Source of the DNA: Intrasporangiaceae bacterium
GTDB lineage: Bacteria > Actinomycetota > Actinomycetes > Actinomycetales > Dermatophilaceae
Reading direction: 5' to 3'
DNA length: 56,968 bases
NCBI GenBank assembly: GCA_021324575.1
Contig: JAJPIW010000058.1
Span: forward strand, 1 to 56,968
Position 1 is the stretch's first letter. Every line of letters starts with the position of its first letter. Below are positions 7,069-15,820 of the stretch, piece after piece. The notes under the pieces are model-generated. The model searched no databases, had not been told where the DNA came from, and was given only the letters and a program-made list of their open reading frames with translations. The position numbers and the translations under genes were made by a program.

Positions 7069-8979
7069 TCAGAGGTAGGGGTGCTGAGCGGCCTTCTCGG
7101 CGACGTACTCTTCGCGGGCGCGCTGGGTGCTCTCCAGTGCCGAGACCTCCGACACCGGGACGTCCCACCAGGCCGAGCCGGGTGGGTTCGGCCCGAGCAG
7201 GTCGGTCTCGATGTAGAGGACCGTCGTGTGGTCGCTCGCCACCGCCTTGGCCCAGTTGTTCCGGAACTCGGCGATCCCGTTGCAGCGCAGCACGTCGGCT
7301 CCCCAGCTGGCGGCGTTGGCCGCAAGGTCGAACGGCACGTTCGCGCCGTCCAGCCGGCCCGTCGAGGTGTTGCGCATCCGGTACTTGGTGCCGAACCGCT
7401 GCGACCCACGGGACTCCGACAGCGCCCCGATCGAGGCGAAGCCGTGGTTCTGGAGGAGCACGATGATGACCTTGACGCCTTCGGACACGATGGTCGCGAT
7501 CTCCATCGGGAGCATCTGGTAGGTGCCGTCGCCGACGATGGCCACCACCTCGTGGTCGTCGCCGAGCGCCATCTTGACGCCGAGCGCCGCAGGGATCTCG
7601 TAGCCCATGCAGGAGAAGGCGTACTCCACGTGGTACTGGACCGGCGTCGAGGCACGCCACAGGCACTGCAGGTCGCCGGGCATCGAACCCGCTGCGTTGA
7701 TGACGACGTCCTCGGGCCGCATCAGCTCGTTGAGCGCGCCGAAGACCTCCGTCTGGGCCGGGAGCGGTTGGTGGTCCCGGTGGTAGCAGGCGTCGACCTC
7801 CCGCTGCCAGTCCGCGGTGAGGTCGGCAGCGCGCTGACGGTATGCCGGGTCGGTGCCCCACCCGTCCAGGGCGGAGGTGAGAGCGGTGAGCGCCTCCCGG
7901 GCGTCGGCGACCAGCATCTCGGCGCCGTGCTTGGCGGCGTCGAAACCGAGCACGTTGACGTTGACGAACCGCACGTCGGGGTTGGCGAACACCGTGTGGC
8001 TCGCGGTCGTGAAGTCGCTGTAGCGGGTGCCGATACCGATGACGACGTCAGCCTCGCGGGCCAGCGCGTTCGCGGACGCGGCTCCGGTCGAGCCGACCGC
8101 TCCGACCGCTTGGGGATGGTCCCAGTTGATCGCGCCCTTGCCGGCATGGGTGTCCGACACCGGTATGCCGGTCGCGCTGGCGAAGGCGCGCAGCTGCTCC
8201 GATGCCTCGGAGTAGACGACACCACCTCCGGCGACCACCAGGGGTGCCTTGGCCGACCGGATCACCTCCACCGCCCGGGCCAGCGCGGCCGGCTCGGGAA
8301 CCGGCCGGCCGACGTGCCAGACGCGGCGCGCGAAGAACGCGGCGGGCCAGTCGTAGGCCTCGGCCTGGACGTCCTGCGGCAGGCACACCGTGACAGCGCC
8401 GGTGTCAGCCGGGTCGGTGAGCACCCGCATGGCGTTCATGAGCGACGGGACGAGCTGCTCGGGCCGGTTGACCCGGTCGAAGAACCGGGACACCGGCCGG
8501 AACACGTCGTTGACCGTGACGTCGAGGCTGCCCGGGTCCTCGAGCTGCTGGAGCACCGGGTCGGGCACGCGGGTGGCGAACTGGTCGGAGGGCAGGAGCA
8601 GGACGGGGATGCGGTTCGTCGTTGCCAGGGCCGCGCCGGTGACCATGTTGGCGGCTCCGGGGCCGATCGACGTGGTGACGGCCATGACCTGCAGACGGTT
8701 GCGGGCTCGGGCGAAGGCGGTGGCCGTGTGCACGGCTCCCTGCTCGTTCCGGGCCAGGTAGTACGGAAGGTCACCGAGGGGGTCCGGCCCGTCGGCGCCC
8801 TCCTCGGACTGCACCTGGGCCTGGAGCAGCGCCTGCCCCACACCGGCGACGTTGCCGTGTCCGAAGATGCCGAACATCCCGGTGACGAGCCGTTGCTCGA
8901 CACCGTCCCGTTCGGAGACCTGGCTGGCGAGGAACTTGACAAGGGCCTGTGCGACGGTCAGCCGGACGGTGGCGGGCAT
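7069..8979 (-). CDS. iolD: 3D-(3,5/4)-trihydroxycyclohexane-1,2-dione hydrolase (ThDP enzyme)
   Basis: IolD opens the ring of the diketo-inositol intermediate to give 5-deoxy-glucuronate. The 636-residue product has the three-domain layout of thiamine diphosphate enzymes: an N-terminal domain with the FGIFGHGNVAGVGQAL segment, a central domain, and a C-terminal cofactor domain with GDGTYQML...LLQNHGFASIG, which fits the GDG-N-type metal-diphosphate motif. Length is normal. The start has a strong GGAGGA site. It is the last gene of a leftward operon iolH-transaldolase-iolD, 39 bases after the transaldolase-like gene. Confidence 0.93.
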   Translation of the reverse strand: MPATVRLTVAQALVKFLASQVSERDGVEQRLVTGMFGIFGHGNVAGVGQALLQAQVQSEEGADGPDPLGDLPYYLARNEQGAVHTATAFARARNRLQVMAVTTSIGPGAANMVTGAALATTNRIPVLLLPSDQFATRVPDPVLQQLEDPGSLDVTVNDVFRPVSRFFDRVNRPEQLVPSLMNAMRVLTDPADTGAVTVCLPQDVQAEAYDWPAAFFARRVWHVGRPVPEPAALARAVEVIRSAKAPLVVAGGGVVYSEASEQLRAFASATGIPVSDTHAGKGAINWDHPQAVGAVGSTGAASANALAREADVVIGIGTRYSDFTTASHTVFANPDVRFVNVNVLGFDAAKHGAEMLVADAREALTALTSALDGWGTDPAYRQRAADLTADWQREVDACYHRDHQPLPAQTEVFGALNELMRPEDVVINAAGSMPGDLQCLWRASTPVQYHVEYAFSCMGYEIPAALGVKMALGDDHEVVAIVGDGTYQMLPMEIATIVSEGVKVIIVLLQNHGFASIGALSESRGSQRFGTKYRMRNTSTGRLDGANVPFDLAANAASWGADVLRCNGIAEFRNNWAKAVASDHTTVLYIETDLLGPNPPGSAWWDVPVSEVSALESTQRAREEYVAEKAAQHPYL

Positions 8980-9018
8980 GAAGAGGTCCTCCGGGGGTCG
9001 GGAGCGGTCAGGAAGCGA

Positions 9019-10122
9019 TCAGGGGGCGGGGACGACGACGTCCCGGACGATCTGGTCGAGCTCCTCGTCGGCGGCGAGGAACTGGCGCAGCGTCTTGCGA
9101 GTCGGGCCGAAGCCGTCGAACTCGGCCGGCGTCATCCCGTCCGGGTCGTAGGCCCGCCTGAAGTCGGGGAAGGAGGCGGAGAGGGACTCGACGATCACCG
9201 GGTCGACCGGGACGTCCATCCGCGGCCGCGCGTCCTGGCCGCTGGCCTGGATCTTCTCCTGCCAGCCGAACGGCGGGGAGATGACGACGTCGCCGCCGAG
9301 GAACTCCGACCACTGCCTGGTGTTGCGGAAGGCCGCCGACAGCAGCCGGGACCGGTAGCCGCGCTCGCGGAAGATCGCGTAGGCACGTTTGAAGGCGGCG
9401 ATCCCGGCCCACTCGAGGTACTCCGGGTCGATCTCGACGCCGTCGCGTGCCGCGACGTACTTGAGCCAGTCGTCGAGCCGGCCCACCATGATCGTGACCA
9501 CGTGACCCATCGCCGAGACGTCGTGCCCGTCGGCCTCGCGACGCTGCATGCCGCGCTCGATGGCCTCGGCGGCAGCAACTGCCTGCGGCACGGAGAAGGA
9601 CACCGTGACGTTGATCGACACGCCCCGGGCGACGGCCTCCTCGATGGCGACGATGCCCTGCTCGGTGGCCGGGATCTTGACGATGATGTTGGGTGCGAGA
9701 CCGGAGAAGTATGCCGCCTGGGCGGCGAGCGCTTCGGGGTCGCGGGCCAGGCGCGGGTCGGTCTGCATGGACAGCCGGCCGTTGTGACCGGCATACCGCT
9801 CGAAGGTGGGCAGGAGCAGGTCTGCGGCCTCCAGCGAGATCTCCTGGACCACCTGCCAGCCGATCTCGGACTCCCCGGCGTGCGGGCGCTCGGCAGCGAT
9901 CTCGGCGATCCGGGCGGCCCACCGGGCATGGTCGTTCTTGACGCAGGTGACGGCGATGACCGGGTTGCAGGTGGCGCCGACGGCACCCCACGCGATCGAC
10001 TGGGTGAGCTCGCGCGGGTCGGCGGAGTCGTTCCACAGGACGGTCGGCCCCGTCATCAGCTCCAGCGGCGTCACGCCGGCCTTCGTGCTCGTGCCCGCTC
10101 CTGTCGTGTCTGCCGCCGTCAT
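9019..10122 (-). CDS. Transaldolase-family protein in the iol operon
   Basis: Predicted class I aldolase-fold protein, 367 residues. The barrel begins GPTVLWNDSADPRELTQSIA and contains NPVIAVTCV and the Schiff-base segment NIIVKIPATEQGI, where Lys should be the active-site residue, followed by NVTVSFSVPQAV. These are transaldolase-family landmarks, but the protein is longer than the compact Tal proteins and is not the usual pentose-pathway enzyme by context. Start is the ATG whose bases overlap the iolH stop (10119-10122), so translation is coupled. It may cleave or transfer a triose from an inositol-derived keto-sugar; the real reaction is unknown. Confidence 0.8.
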   Translation of the reverse strand: MTAADTTGAGTSTKAGVTPLELMTGPTVLWNDSADPRELTQSIAWGAVGATCNPVIAVTCVKNDHARWAARIAEIAAERPHAGESEIGWQVVQEISLEAADLLLPTFERYAGHNGRLSMQTDPRLARDPEALAAQAAYFSGLAPNIIVKIPATEQGIVAIEEAVARGVSINVTVSFSVPQAVAAAEAIERGMQRREADGHDVSAMGHVVTIMVGRLDDWLKYVAARDGVEIDPEYLEWAGIAAFKRAYAIFRERGYRSRLLSAAFRNTRQWSEFLGGDVVISPPFGWQEKIQASGQDARPRMDVPVDPVIVESLSASFPDFRRAYDPDGMTPAEFDGFGPTRKTLRQFLAADEELDQIVRDVVVPAP

Positions 10123-11000
10123 GGCTTGTCCCCGTTCCTGGTCACGTAGTCCTTCATGGTGTCGAGCTGGTAGCGAGCCATGTCGCCTGAGCGCTCGTCC
10201 TCGGCGAACACCGAGTTGCACATGACCGTGTTGTCGCGGTCGTAGAAGCCGATCTCCGCCAGGCCGCCGAAGAAGTCGTCCCAGTCGACGTCGCCGTCGC
10301 CGATCTGGAGGTGCTGGTGCACGCGAGTCGCGTTGCCCGGTGGGTTGGTGATGTAGCGCAAGCCGTGGCTGGCGTGGTGGTCCATCGTGTCGGCGACGTG
10401 GACGAGCCGGATGAGGTCCTTGCCGGCGCGGATGACCTCGCGCATCGGGTGGCCCATGTGGAAGCTGTGACAGGCGACGAAGACCATGCCCACGTTCTTG
10501 CTGTTGAGCCCGCGGATGACCCGGATCGCCTCCAGGCCGTCCTCGACGAAGTCGTCGGGGTGGGGGTCGATGAGCAGGTCGATGCCCTCGCGCTCGATGA
10601 TCGGCAGCAGCTCCTCCATTGACCGGTAGAAGGCGGCCTCGGACTCCTCGGCCCGCTCCGGCCGCCCCGAGAACTCGGTCCCGATGACCGAGCAGCCCAG
10701 GTCGACGGTGATCTCGATGATCCGCTTCCAGTTCCGGACGGCAGCGTCCCTGGCCCACTCCTCGGGACTGGACCACCGTTGTACGGGAAGGACTGAGGCG
10801 ATGCCCACCCCAGCGTCGGCGCAGGCACTCTTGAGGTCCTTGAGCAGCTGGTCATCGGCCCGGGGATGCCGGAAGAAGGGGATGAGGTCCGGGTGCGGCG
10901 TGAGCTGGATCCACTCGTACCCGAGGTCGGCCACGACGCGCGGGAAGTCCAGCAACGCGTGGTCGTGGTGGAACGGGGTCGGGTCTTGCGCGATCTTCAC
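10119..11000 (-). CDS. iolH: IolH-like sugar phosphate isomerase/epimerase (TIM barrel)
   Basis: Predicted metal-dependent TIM barrel of 293 residues. It starts MKIAQDPTPFHHDHALLDFP and has likely metal ligands in GTEFSGRPE, LLIDPHPDDF, ACHSFHMGH and the late Asp/Glu region. It resembles the IolH proteins of inositol operons, whose exact step is not settled. First gene of the leftward operon with the transaldolase-like gene and iolD. Its promoter region carries a perfect inverted repeat (11039-11056) that matches the putative GntR operator. The GntR gene is directly upstream on the same strand. Confidence 0.7.
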   Translation of the reverse strand: MKIAQDPTPFHHDHALLDFPRVVADLGYEWIQLTPHPDLIPFFRHPRADDQLLKDLKSACADAGVGIASVLPVQRWSSPEEWARDAAVRNWKRIIEITVDLGCSVIGTEFSGRPERAEESEAAFYRSMEELLPIIEREGIDLLIDPHPDDFVEDGLEAIRVIRGLNSKNVGMVFVACHSFHMGHPMREVIRAGKDLIRLVHVADTMDHHASHGLRYITNPPGNATRVHQHLQIGDGDVDWDDFFGGLAEIGFYDRDNTVMCNSVFAEDERSGDMARYQLDTMKDYVTRNGDKP

Positions 11001-11038
11001 TGCCGCCTCCTGCCGGGCATTCCGGGCACCGATCGTGA

Positions 11039-11056
11039 ATAATGTAAGAACATTAT
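11039..11056. promoter_or_regulatory. Putative Iol operator upstream of the iolH operon
   Basis: ATAATGT (11039-11045) and ACATTAT (11050-11056) form a perfect inverted repeat around AAGA. The site contains the core AGAACA shared with three other promoters in this region. It lies 39 bases before the iolH start, where a repressor would block the leftward operon. Confidence 0.6.
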
Positions 11057-11094
11057 CACCTCAGCCCACGCGCTGCCAGAGCCCGAGCTTGGGG

Positions 11095-11832
11095 TCAGCG
11101 GTCGTGGACGGTCACGTCGAAGGCGTACTGGTCGTAGCGGTAGCAGTGGTCGCCGTACTCGACGGCCACGCCGGCGGCGTCGTAGGCACGGCGCTGCATC
11201 GTGAGCAGGGGGTCCCCGGGAGCCAGTCCGAGCAGCTTGCGCTCCCGCGCCAGCGGACGGCGCGCGCCGATGACCTGGTGGGCGATGACCGGCCGGGCCC
11301 CCCGGGCCTTGAGCAGTGCGTAGAGACCGGTCGTCTCGAGCTCCTCGGCCGAGATGTCGGCGAACTGCGGCGGCAGCCAGTTGTCGAGTAGTGCCATGGG
11401 GGTGGTGCCGGCGAGCCGCAGCCGCTGGACGTGCAGCAGTGCGGTGTTGGGCGGCAGGCCGAGCGCGTCGGCTGCGACCGGGTCCGTGACGTCGCGGTCG
11501 AAGGAGATCACCGATGTCGTCGGCTTCTGCCCTCGGCGTTGCATGTCGTCGAACAGGCTGGTGAGCTCGTCACGACGGTGGATCACCTGGCTGGCCACCG
11601 TTGTCCCGATCCCCCGACGTCGGACGAGGAGCCCGCGCGAGACGAGCTCGGCGATGGCTCGGCGCACGGTGGGTCGGGACAGGTCCAGGCGCTCGGCAAG
11701 GGCCAGCTCGTTCTCGAACTGGTCCCCCGGTTTGAGCCTCCCGTCCTCGACCGCAGCGGTCAGCTGCTCGGCCAGCTGGTGGTAGAGCGGAACCGGACTG
11801 GCGCGGTCGATGACGACGGGGATCGCGGGCAC
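11095..11832 (-). CDS. GntR/HutC-family transcriptional regulator, probable inositol regulator
   Basis: DNA-binding repressor of about 245 residues. The N-terminal winged helix-turn-helix runs over VPLYHQLAEQLTAAVEDGRL, QFENELALAERLDLSRPTVR and LVSRGLLVRRRGIGTTVA. The C-terminal UTRA domain ends with GVAVEYGDHCYRYDQYAFDV, which binds a small effector. No ATG fits; two adjacent GTG codons (11835 and 11832) are candidates, and TACACT six bases before the second suggests a leaderless start. It lies between the iolH operon and the divergent iolC operon, with putative operators on both sides. The effector is unknown; an inositol pathway intermediate is likely. Confidence 0.88.
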   Translation of the reverse strand: MPAIPVVIDRASPVPLYHQLAEQLTAAVEDGRLKPGDQFENELALAERLDLSRPTVRRAIAELVSRGLLVRRRGIGTTVASQVIHRRDELTSLFDDMQRRGQKPTTSVISFDRDVTDPVAADALGLPPNTALLHVQRLRLAGTTPMALLDNWLPPQFADISAEELETTGLYALLKARGARPVIAHQVIGARRPLARERKLLGLAPGDPLLTMQRRAYDAAGVAVEYGDHCYRYDQYAFDVTVHDR

Positions 11833-11875
11833 CACGCCAGTGTAGGTGTGGGGGTGGTCGACAGTGCTGACCTGC

Positions 11876-11898
11876 AAATGTTCTAACAAATGTTGACA
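11876..11898. promoter_or_regulatory. Putative Iol operator between the GntR gene and iolC
   Basis: AAATGTTCTAACA contains the small inverted repeat TGTT-CT-AACA, and AAATGTTGACA follows at once, so two overlapping half-sites can be seen. Its reverse complement carries AGAACATTTG, as at 875-903. It sits between divergent genes and could control both. TTGACA at 11893-11898 may be the -35 box for iolC. Confidence 0.55.
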
Positions 11899-11928
11899 GC
11901 GGGCGCCTCGCTGGTGAAGCCTTGGGCC

Positions 11929-12882
11929 ATGCAGCCCGAGCCCGACATCCTTGCCATGGGCCGCGTCGGCGTCGACCTGTATCCGCAGCAGAGCAACGTG
12001 GGGCTGGAGGACGTCGACAGCTTCGGCAAGTACCTCGGTGGCAGCGCCGGCAACGTCGCGGTAGCCGCGGCCCGGTACGGCCACTCGGTCGGGCTGATCA
12101 GCCGCACCGGCGACGACCCCTTCGGGCGTTTCGTCAAGCGCGCGCTCCGCGACCTCGGCGTCGACACGGCATACGTCGGCACCGATCCCAGCCTGCCGAC
12201 GCCGGTGACGTTCTGCGAGATCTTCCCGCCCGACAACTTCCCTCTCTACTTCTACCGCTTCCCGCAGGCGCCGGACACCCGGATCGGGCCCGGCGAGATC
12301 CCGCCGCTCGCGGTGCAGCGCGCCCGGCTGCTGTGGACCACGCTGACCGGTCTCTCGGTCGAGCCGAGCCGGACCGCGCACGCCCAGGCCTGGGCGCTGC
12401 GCGAACGCCGCGAGCACACGGTGATCGACCTGGACTACCGGCCGATGTTCTGGCGGTCCACCGAGGACGCCACCCGGGCGGCCGCCGAGGCCCTGGCCCA
12501 GAGCACCGTCGCCATCGGCAACCGTGAGGAGTGCGAGGTCGCCGTCGGCGAGACCGAACCCGAGCGCGCCGCCCGCGCACTGCTCGACCGTGGGGTGACC
12601 CTCGCCATCGTCAAGCAAGGGCCCAAGGGGGTGCTCGCGATGACCGCCGACGAGCGGGTCGAGAGCCCGCCGTTCGCGGTGTCGGTGGTCAACGGGCTCG
12701 GCGCGGGAGATGCCTTCGGAGGGGCCGTCTGCCACGGCCTCCTGCAGGGCTGGAGCCTGGAGCGGACCATCCGGTTCGCCAACGCAGCGGGCGCCATCGT
12801 CGCCGGGCGCCTGGAGTGCTCGACGGCGATGCCCGATGAGGACGAAGTGCAGTCGATGATCGAGAAGGGGTTCCTCCCATGA
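11929..12882 (+). CDS. iolC: 5-dehydro-2-deoxygluconokinase (PfkB family)
   Basis: IolC phosphorylates 2-deoxy-5-keto-gluconate at C6. The 317-residue product has PfkB signature 1 in YLGGSAGNVAVAAARYG and signature 2 in VNGLGAGDAFGGAV, where the Asp is the catalytic base. The length fits single-domain IolC proteins, not the fused kinase-aldolase type. I chose the ATG at 11929; the in-frame ATG at 11890 lies inside the putative operator and is less likely. Its stop overlaps the next start by four bases, so it heads the operon iolC-aldolase-iolB-iolG. Confidence 0.9.
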   Translation: MQPEPDILAMGRVGVDLYPQQSNVGLEDVDSFGKYLGGSAGNVAVAAARYGHSVGLISRTGDDPFGRFVKRALRDLGVDTAYVGTDPSLPTPVTFCEIFPPDNFPLYFYRFPQAPDTRIGPGEIPPLAVQRARLLWTTLTGLSVEPSRTAHAQAWALRERREHTVIDLDYRPMFWRSTEDATRAAAEALAQSTVAIGNREECEVAVGETEPERAARALLDRGVTLAIVKQGPKGVLAMTADERVESPPFAVSVVNGLGAGDAFGGAVCHGLLQGWSLERTIRFANAAGAIVAGRLECSTAMPDEDEVQSMIEKGFLP

Positions 12883-13769
12883 GTGAACGCATCGACACGG
12901 CGGCCATCACCCGTCGTCGGATCGTGAGCCCGGACGCGGTGCCCACCGCGTGGGCCGACCGGCGCCGTGGTCGCATCCCGGACGACGGCCGGCTCCTCCT
13001 CATCGCTGCGGACCACCCGGCTCGTGGAGCCCTCGCCGTCCGTGGCGACCGGACGGCGATGGCCTCGCGGACGGCCCTCCTCGACCGGGTCGCGACCGCG
13101 CTGTCCCGCCCGGGCGTCGACGGGATCCTCGGCACCGCGGACATCCTCGAGGACCTCCTGCTCGCCGGCCTGCTCGAGGACAAGCTCGTCATCGGCTCGA
13201 TGAACCGCGGCGGCCTGCAGGGCGCGCACTTCGAGCTCGACGACCGGTTCACCGGCTACGACCCCGACACCATCGAGGCGAACGGGCTCGACGGCGGCAA
13301 GATGCTGACGAGGATCTGCTACGAGGACCCGGGCACCGCGCCCACCCTTGAGGCCAGCGGGCGGGCGGTCACCGAGCTCGCCCGCCGTGGGCTGATGGCC
13401 ATGGTCGAGCCTTTTCTCACCGTCCGTGAGTCGCCGACCCGGGTGCAGAACCTGCTCGACCCGGACTCGGTCATCATGTCCGTACACATCGCCTCCGGGC
13501 TCGGGGCGTCCAGCGCGCACACCTGGCTCAAGCTGCCCGTCGTGCCCGAGATGGCCAGGGTGCTCGACGCGACGACCCTGCCGACCCTCATCCTCGGGGG
13601 GGACCCGACCGGCGACCCTAAGGAGACGTATGCCGAGTGGGGAGCCGCGCTGGAGTGCCCCTCCGCCGCCGGTCTCGTCGTCGGCCGGGCCCTGCTGTAT
13701 CCCCCTGATGGGGACGTGGCGGCGGCCGTCGCCACCGCTGCCGACCTCGTCCACGGAGGTTCGGCATGA
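12879..13769 (+). CDS. DeoC/LacD-like aldolase, probable 2-deoxy-5-keto-gluconate 6-phosphate aldolase
   Basis: Predicted class I aldolase of 296 residues, of the (beta/alpha)8 group found in actinobacterial inositol operons (Cgl0159-like, from memory). Landmarks are LLLIAADHPARGAL, DGILGTADILEDLLL, GSMNRGGLQG, TWLKLPVVPEM with the likely Schiff-base Lys, and LILGGDPTGDP. It would split the kinase product into dihydroxyacetone phosphate and malonate semialdehyde, the step done by IolJ in Bacillus. It is translationally coupled to iolC and to iolB, each with a four-base overlap, which supports the role. Confidence 0.8.
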   Translation: MSERIDTAAITRRRIVSPDAVPTAWADRRRGRIPDDGRLLLIAADHPARGALAVRGDRTAMASRTALLDRVATALSRPGVDGILGTADILEDLLLAGLLEDKLVIGSMNRGGLQGAHFELDDRFTGYDPDTIEANGLDGGKMLTRICYEDPGTAPTLEASGRAVTELARRGLMAMVEPFLTVRESPTRVQNLLDPDSVIMSVHIASGLGASSAHTWLKLPVVPEMARVLDATTLPTLILGGDPTGDPKETYAEWGAALECPSAAGLVVGRALLYPPDGDVAAAVATAADLVHGGSA

Positions 13770-14662
13770 GCCTTTTCCTCCCGGCCGGCAGCACCGCGGC
13801 CGACGGCTTCGACTCCGTCGTCGATCCCGGCTCGGACGGCTGGTCGCACACCGGCCTGCGCACGCTCGCCCTCGCCGCGGGGGAGTCCCGGCGTGTCGAG
13901 ACCGGCTCCTCCGAGTGGATCGTGCTGCCGCTCTCCGGCGGCGGGGCGACCGTGCAGGTCGACGGCGACGACACGGCATACGAGCTGGACGGCCGAGCGG
14001 ACGTGTGGTCCGGGCCGACCGACCTGGTCTACGTCCCCCGCGACCTGGCCTTCACGGTGACGAGCCGGTCGGGCGGGACGCTGGCGCTCGCCTACGCGCC
14101 GGCGCGCACGTCCTTCCCGGTATGCCGGGTGCCGGCCTCGGACGTGCCCGTCGAGCTGCGGGGTGCGGGCACCTGCTCGCGTCAGGTGCACAACTTCGGC
14201 ACCCCCGGGACCCTGGACGCGGACTCGATCATCGCCTGCGAGGTCTACACCCCTGCAGGGAACTGGTCCTCCTACCCGCCGCACAAGCACGACGAGGACC
14301 GCCCCGGGGTCGAGTCCGAGCTGGAGGAGATCTACTACTTCCAGGTGCGCGTCGAGCCGGGTTCCGGCGCCCCCGAGGATGCCGACCCGATCGGCTACCA
14401 GCGGGTCTACGGGACCGACGAGCGCCCGATCGACGTGCTGGCCGAGGTGCGCTCCGGGGACGTCGTGCTCGTCCCGCACGGCTGGCACGGGCCTGCGATG
14501 GCGCCTGCCGGCTACGACATGTACTACCTCAACGTGATGGCCGGACCCGGGGAGGAGCGGGCCTGGCTGATCTGCGACGACCCCGCCCACGGCTGGGTCC
14601 GCGGGACCTGGGTCGGCCAGCCGGTCGACCCTCGGCTGCCGCTGCACGCTCCGCGCGGCTGA
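13766..14662 (+). CDS. iolB: 5-deoxy-glucuronate isomerase
   Basis: IolB isomerises 5-deoxy-glucuronate to 2-deoxy-5-keto-gluconate. The 298-residue bicupin protein carries the metal-binding stretch SSYPPHKHDED followed by ESELEEIYYFQ, and a second-half His in VLVPHGWHGPAMAP, which are typical IolB landmarks. It overlaps the aldolase gene by four bases and is 56 bases before iolG. Confidence 0.93.
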   Translation: MSLFLPAGSTAADGFDSVVDPGSDGWSHTGLRTLALAAGESRRVETGSSEWIVLPLSGGGATVQVDGDDTAYELDGRADVWSGPTDLVYVPRDLAFTVTSRSGGTLALAYAPARTSFPVCRVPASDVPVELRGAGTCSRQVHNFGTPGTLDADSIIACEVYTPAGNWSSYPPHKHDEDRPGVESELEEIYYFQVRVEPGSGAPEDADPIGYQRVYGTDERPIDVLAEVRSGDVVLVPHGWHGPAMAPAGYDMYYLNVMAGPGEERAWLICDDPAHGWVRGTWVGQPVDPRLPLHAPRG

Positions 14663-14718
14663 CCGGCCCGACCGACCCCACCACAACACCTCCCACGACC
14701 GCGAAGGACAATCGCCCC

Positions 14719-15726
14719 ATGCGCATCGGACTCGCCGGCACCGGCCGGATCGGAGCCTTCCACGCCAGGACCCTGGCCGGTCTGGACTCCGTCGACAGCC
14801 TCGTCCTCTTCGACGTCGTGCCGGAGGCAGCCCGGGCGGCCGCCGACGCCGTCGGTGGAACGGTTGCCCCGAGCATCGAGGCACTGCTCGCCTCCGACCT
14901 CGACGGCTTCGTCATCACGACCGGCACCCACACGCACGCCGAGCTGATCCGGGCGGGGCTCGCGGCCGGCATACCGACCTTCTGTGAGAAGCCGGTGGCC
15001 GGCGACGTCGCCAGCTCGGTCGAGCTGGCGAACCTCGCCGCCGACACCGACGTCCCGGTCCACATCGGGTTCCAGCGCCGGTTCGATGCCGGCTACCGCC
15101 GGCTGCGCGACGCCGTCCAGGGTGGCGAGCTCGGCTGGATCCACTCGGTGCGGGCGGCCACCCACGACCAGAGCCCGCCGCCGGCGGCATACATCCCGAC
15201 CTCGGGAGGGCTGTTCCGCGACTGCAGCGTGCACGACTTCGACATCCTGCGCTTCGTCACCGGTCGTGAGGTGGTGTCGGTCTACGGCGTCGGCGCCAAC
15301 AAGGGGGAGAGGTTCTTCACCGAGGGCGGCGACGTCGACACAGCGGCCGCGGTGCTCACCCTGGACGACGGCACCCTGGCCATGGTCTCGGCAACTCGCT
15401 ACAACGGTGCCGGGCACGACGTTCGGATGGAGGTGCACGGCAGCGCCGGCGCGATGTCGGTCGGCCTCGACGACTCGTATGCCTTCACCTCGGCCGAGGC
15501 GGGCGTGCAGTTCCCGCCCGGACCGCGACACTGGTCGTTCATGGAGCGTTTCCTGCCGGCATACCAGGTCGAGCTCGGGGCCTTCGTCGATGTCGCGGCG
15601 GGCCGGATCCCCAGCCCCTGTACGGTCGCCGATGGGCTGGCGGCGGCGCGGATCGCCGAGGCCTGCTCGATCTCACGGGAGCAAGACCGGCCGGTCGAGC
15701 TCTCCGAGATACCCGGACTGCCCTGA
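14719..15726 (+). CDS. iolG: Inositol 2-dehydrogenase (Gfo/Idh/MocA family)
   Basis: NAD-dependent oxidation of an inositol isomer to its inosose is expected. The 335-residue product starts MRIGLAGTGRIGAFHA (Rossmann motif), has FCEKPVAGD near residue 97 and the active-site segment LFRDCSVHDFDILRFVTG near residue 170. Start is the ATG with GAAGGA upstream; the frame is open far upstream only as an antisense-like extension through iolB. It is a close paralogue of the gene at 18622-19623 (shared PPPAAY, VHDFD and PCTV...DGL segments), so one of them may act on another inositol stereoisomer. Confidence 0.85.
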   Translation: MRIGLAGTGRIGAFHARTLAGLDSVDSLVLFDVVPEAARAAADAVGGTVAPSIEALLASDLDGFVITTGTHTHAELIRAGLAAGIPTFCEKPVAGDVASSVELANLAADTDVPVHIGFQRRFDAGYRRLRDAVQGGELGWIHSVRAATHDQSPPPAAYIPTSGGLFRDCSVHDFDILRFVTGREVVSVYGVGANKGERFFTEGGDVDTAAAVLTLDDGTLAMVSATRYNGAGHDVRMEVHGSAGAMSVGLDDSYAFTSAEAGVQFPPGPRHWSFMERFLPAYQVELGAFVDVAAGRIPSPCTVADGLAAARIAEACSISREQDRPVELSEIPGLP

Positions 15727-15773
15727 CCGACGCCCGAGCCCGTCCGGCGGGTTACACACCAGCCCGGCATACG

Positions 15774-15790
15774 TTAGAATGTAAGAACAA
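15774..15790. promoter_or_regulatory. Putative Iol operator upstream of mmsA
   Basis: AATGTAAGAACA (15778-15789) is identical over 12 bases to part of the iolH operator at 11041-11052. TTAGAATG precedes it. It lies about 30 bases before the mmsA start, so iolA/mmsA probably has its own regulated promoter in addition to read-through. A CGGCATAC motif directly abuts it (15765-15772). Confidence 0.55.
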
Positions 15791-15820
15791 ACTCTCCGAA
15801 ACTTCAGGAAGGCACCACCG

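Noticed and set aside
9019-10122. Pentose-pathway transaldolase tal
   Set aside because: The family is right, but length, operon and absence of transketolase or zwf neighbours argue against the housekeeping gene, so no symbol was given.
7036-10149. 1037-codon open frame on the plus strand opposite iolD and the transaldolase-like gene
   Set aside because: Antisense frames stay open in GC-rich coding DNA. The translation is low-complexity Arg/Gly/Asp/Val without domains, while the minus strand carries clear enzymes.
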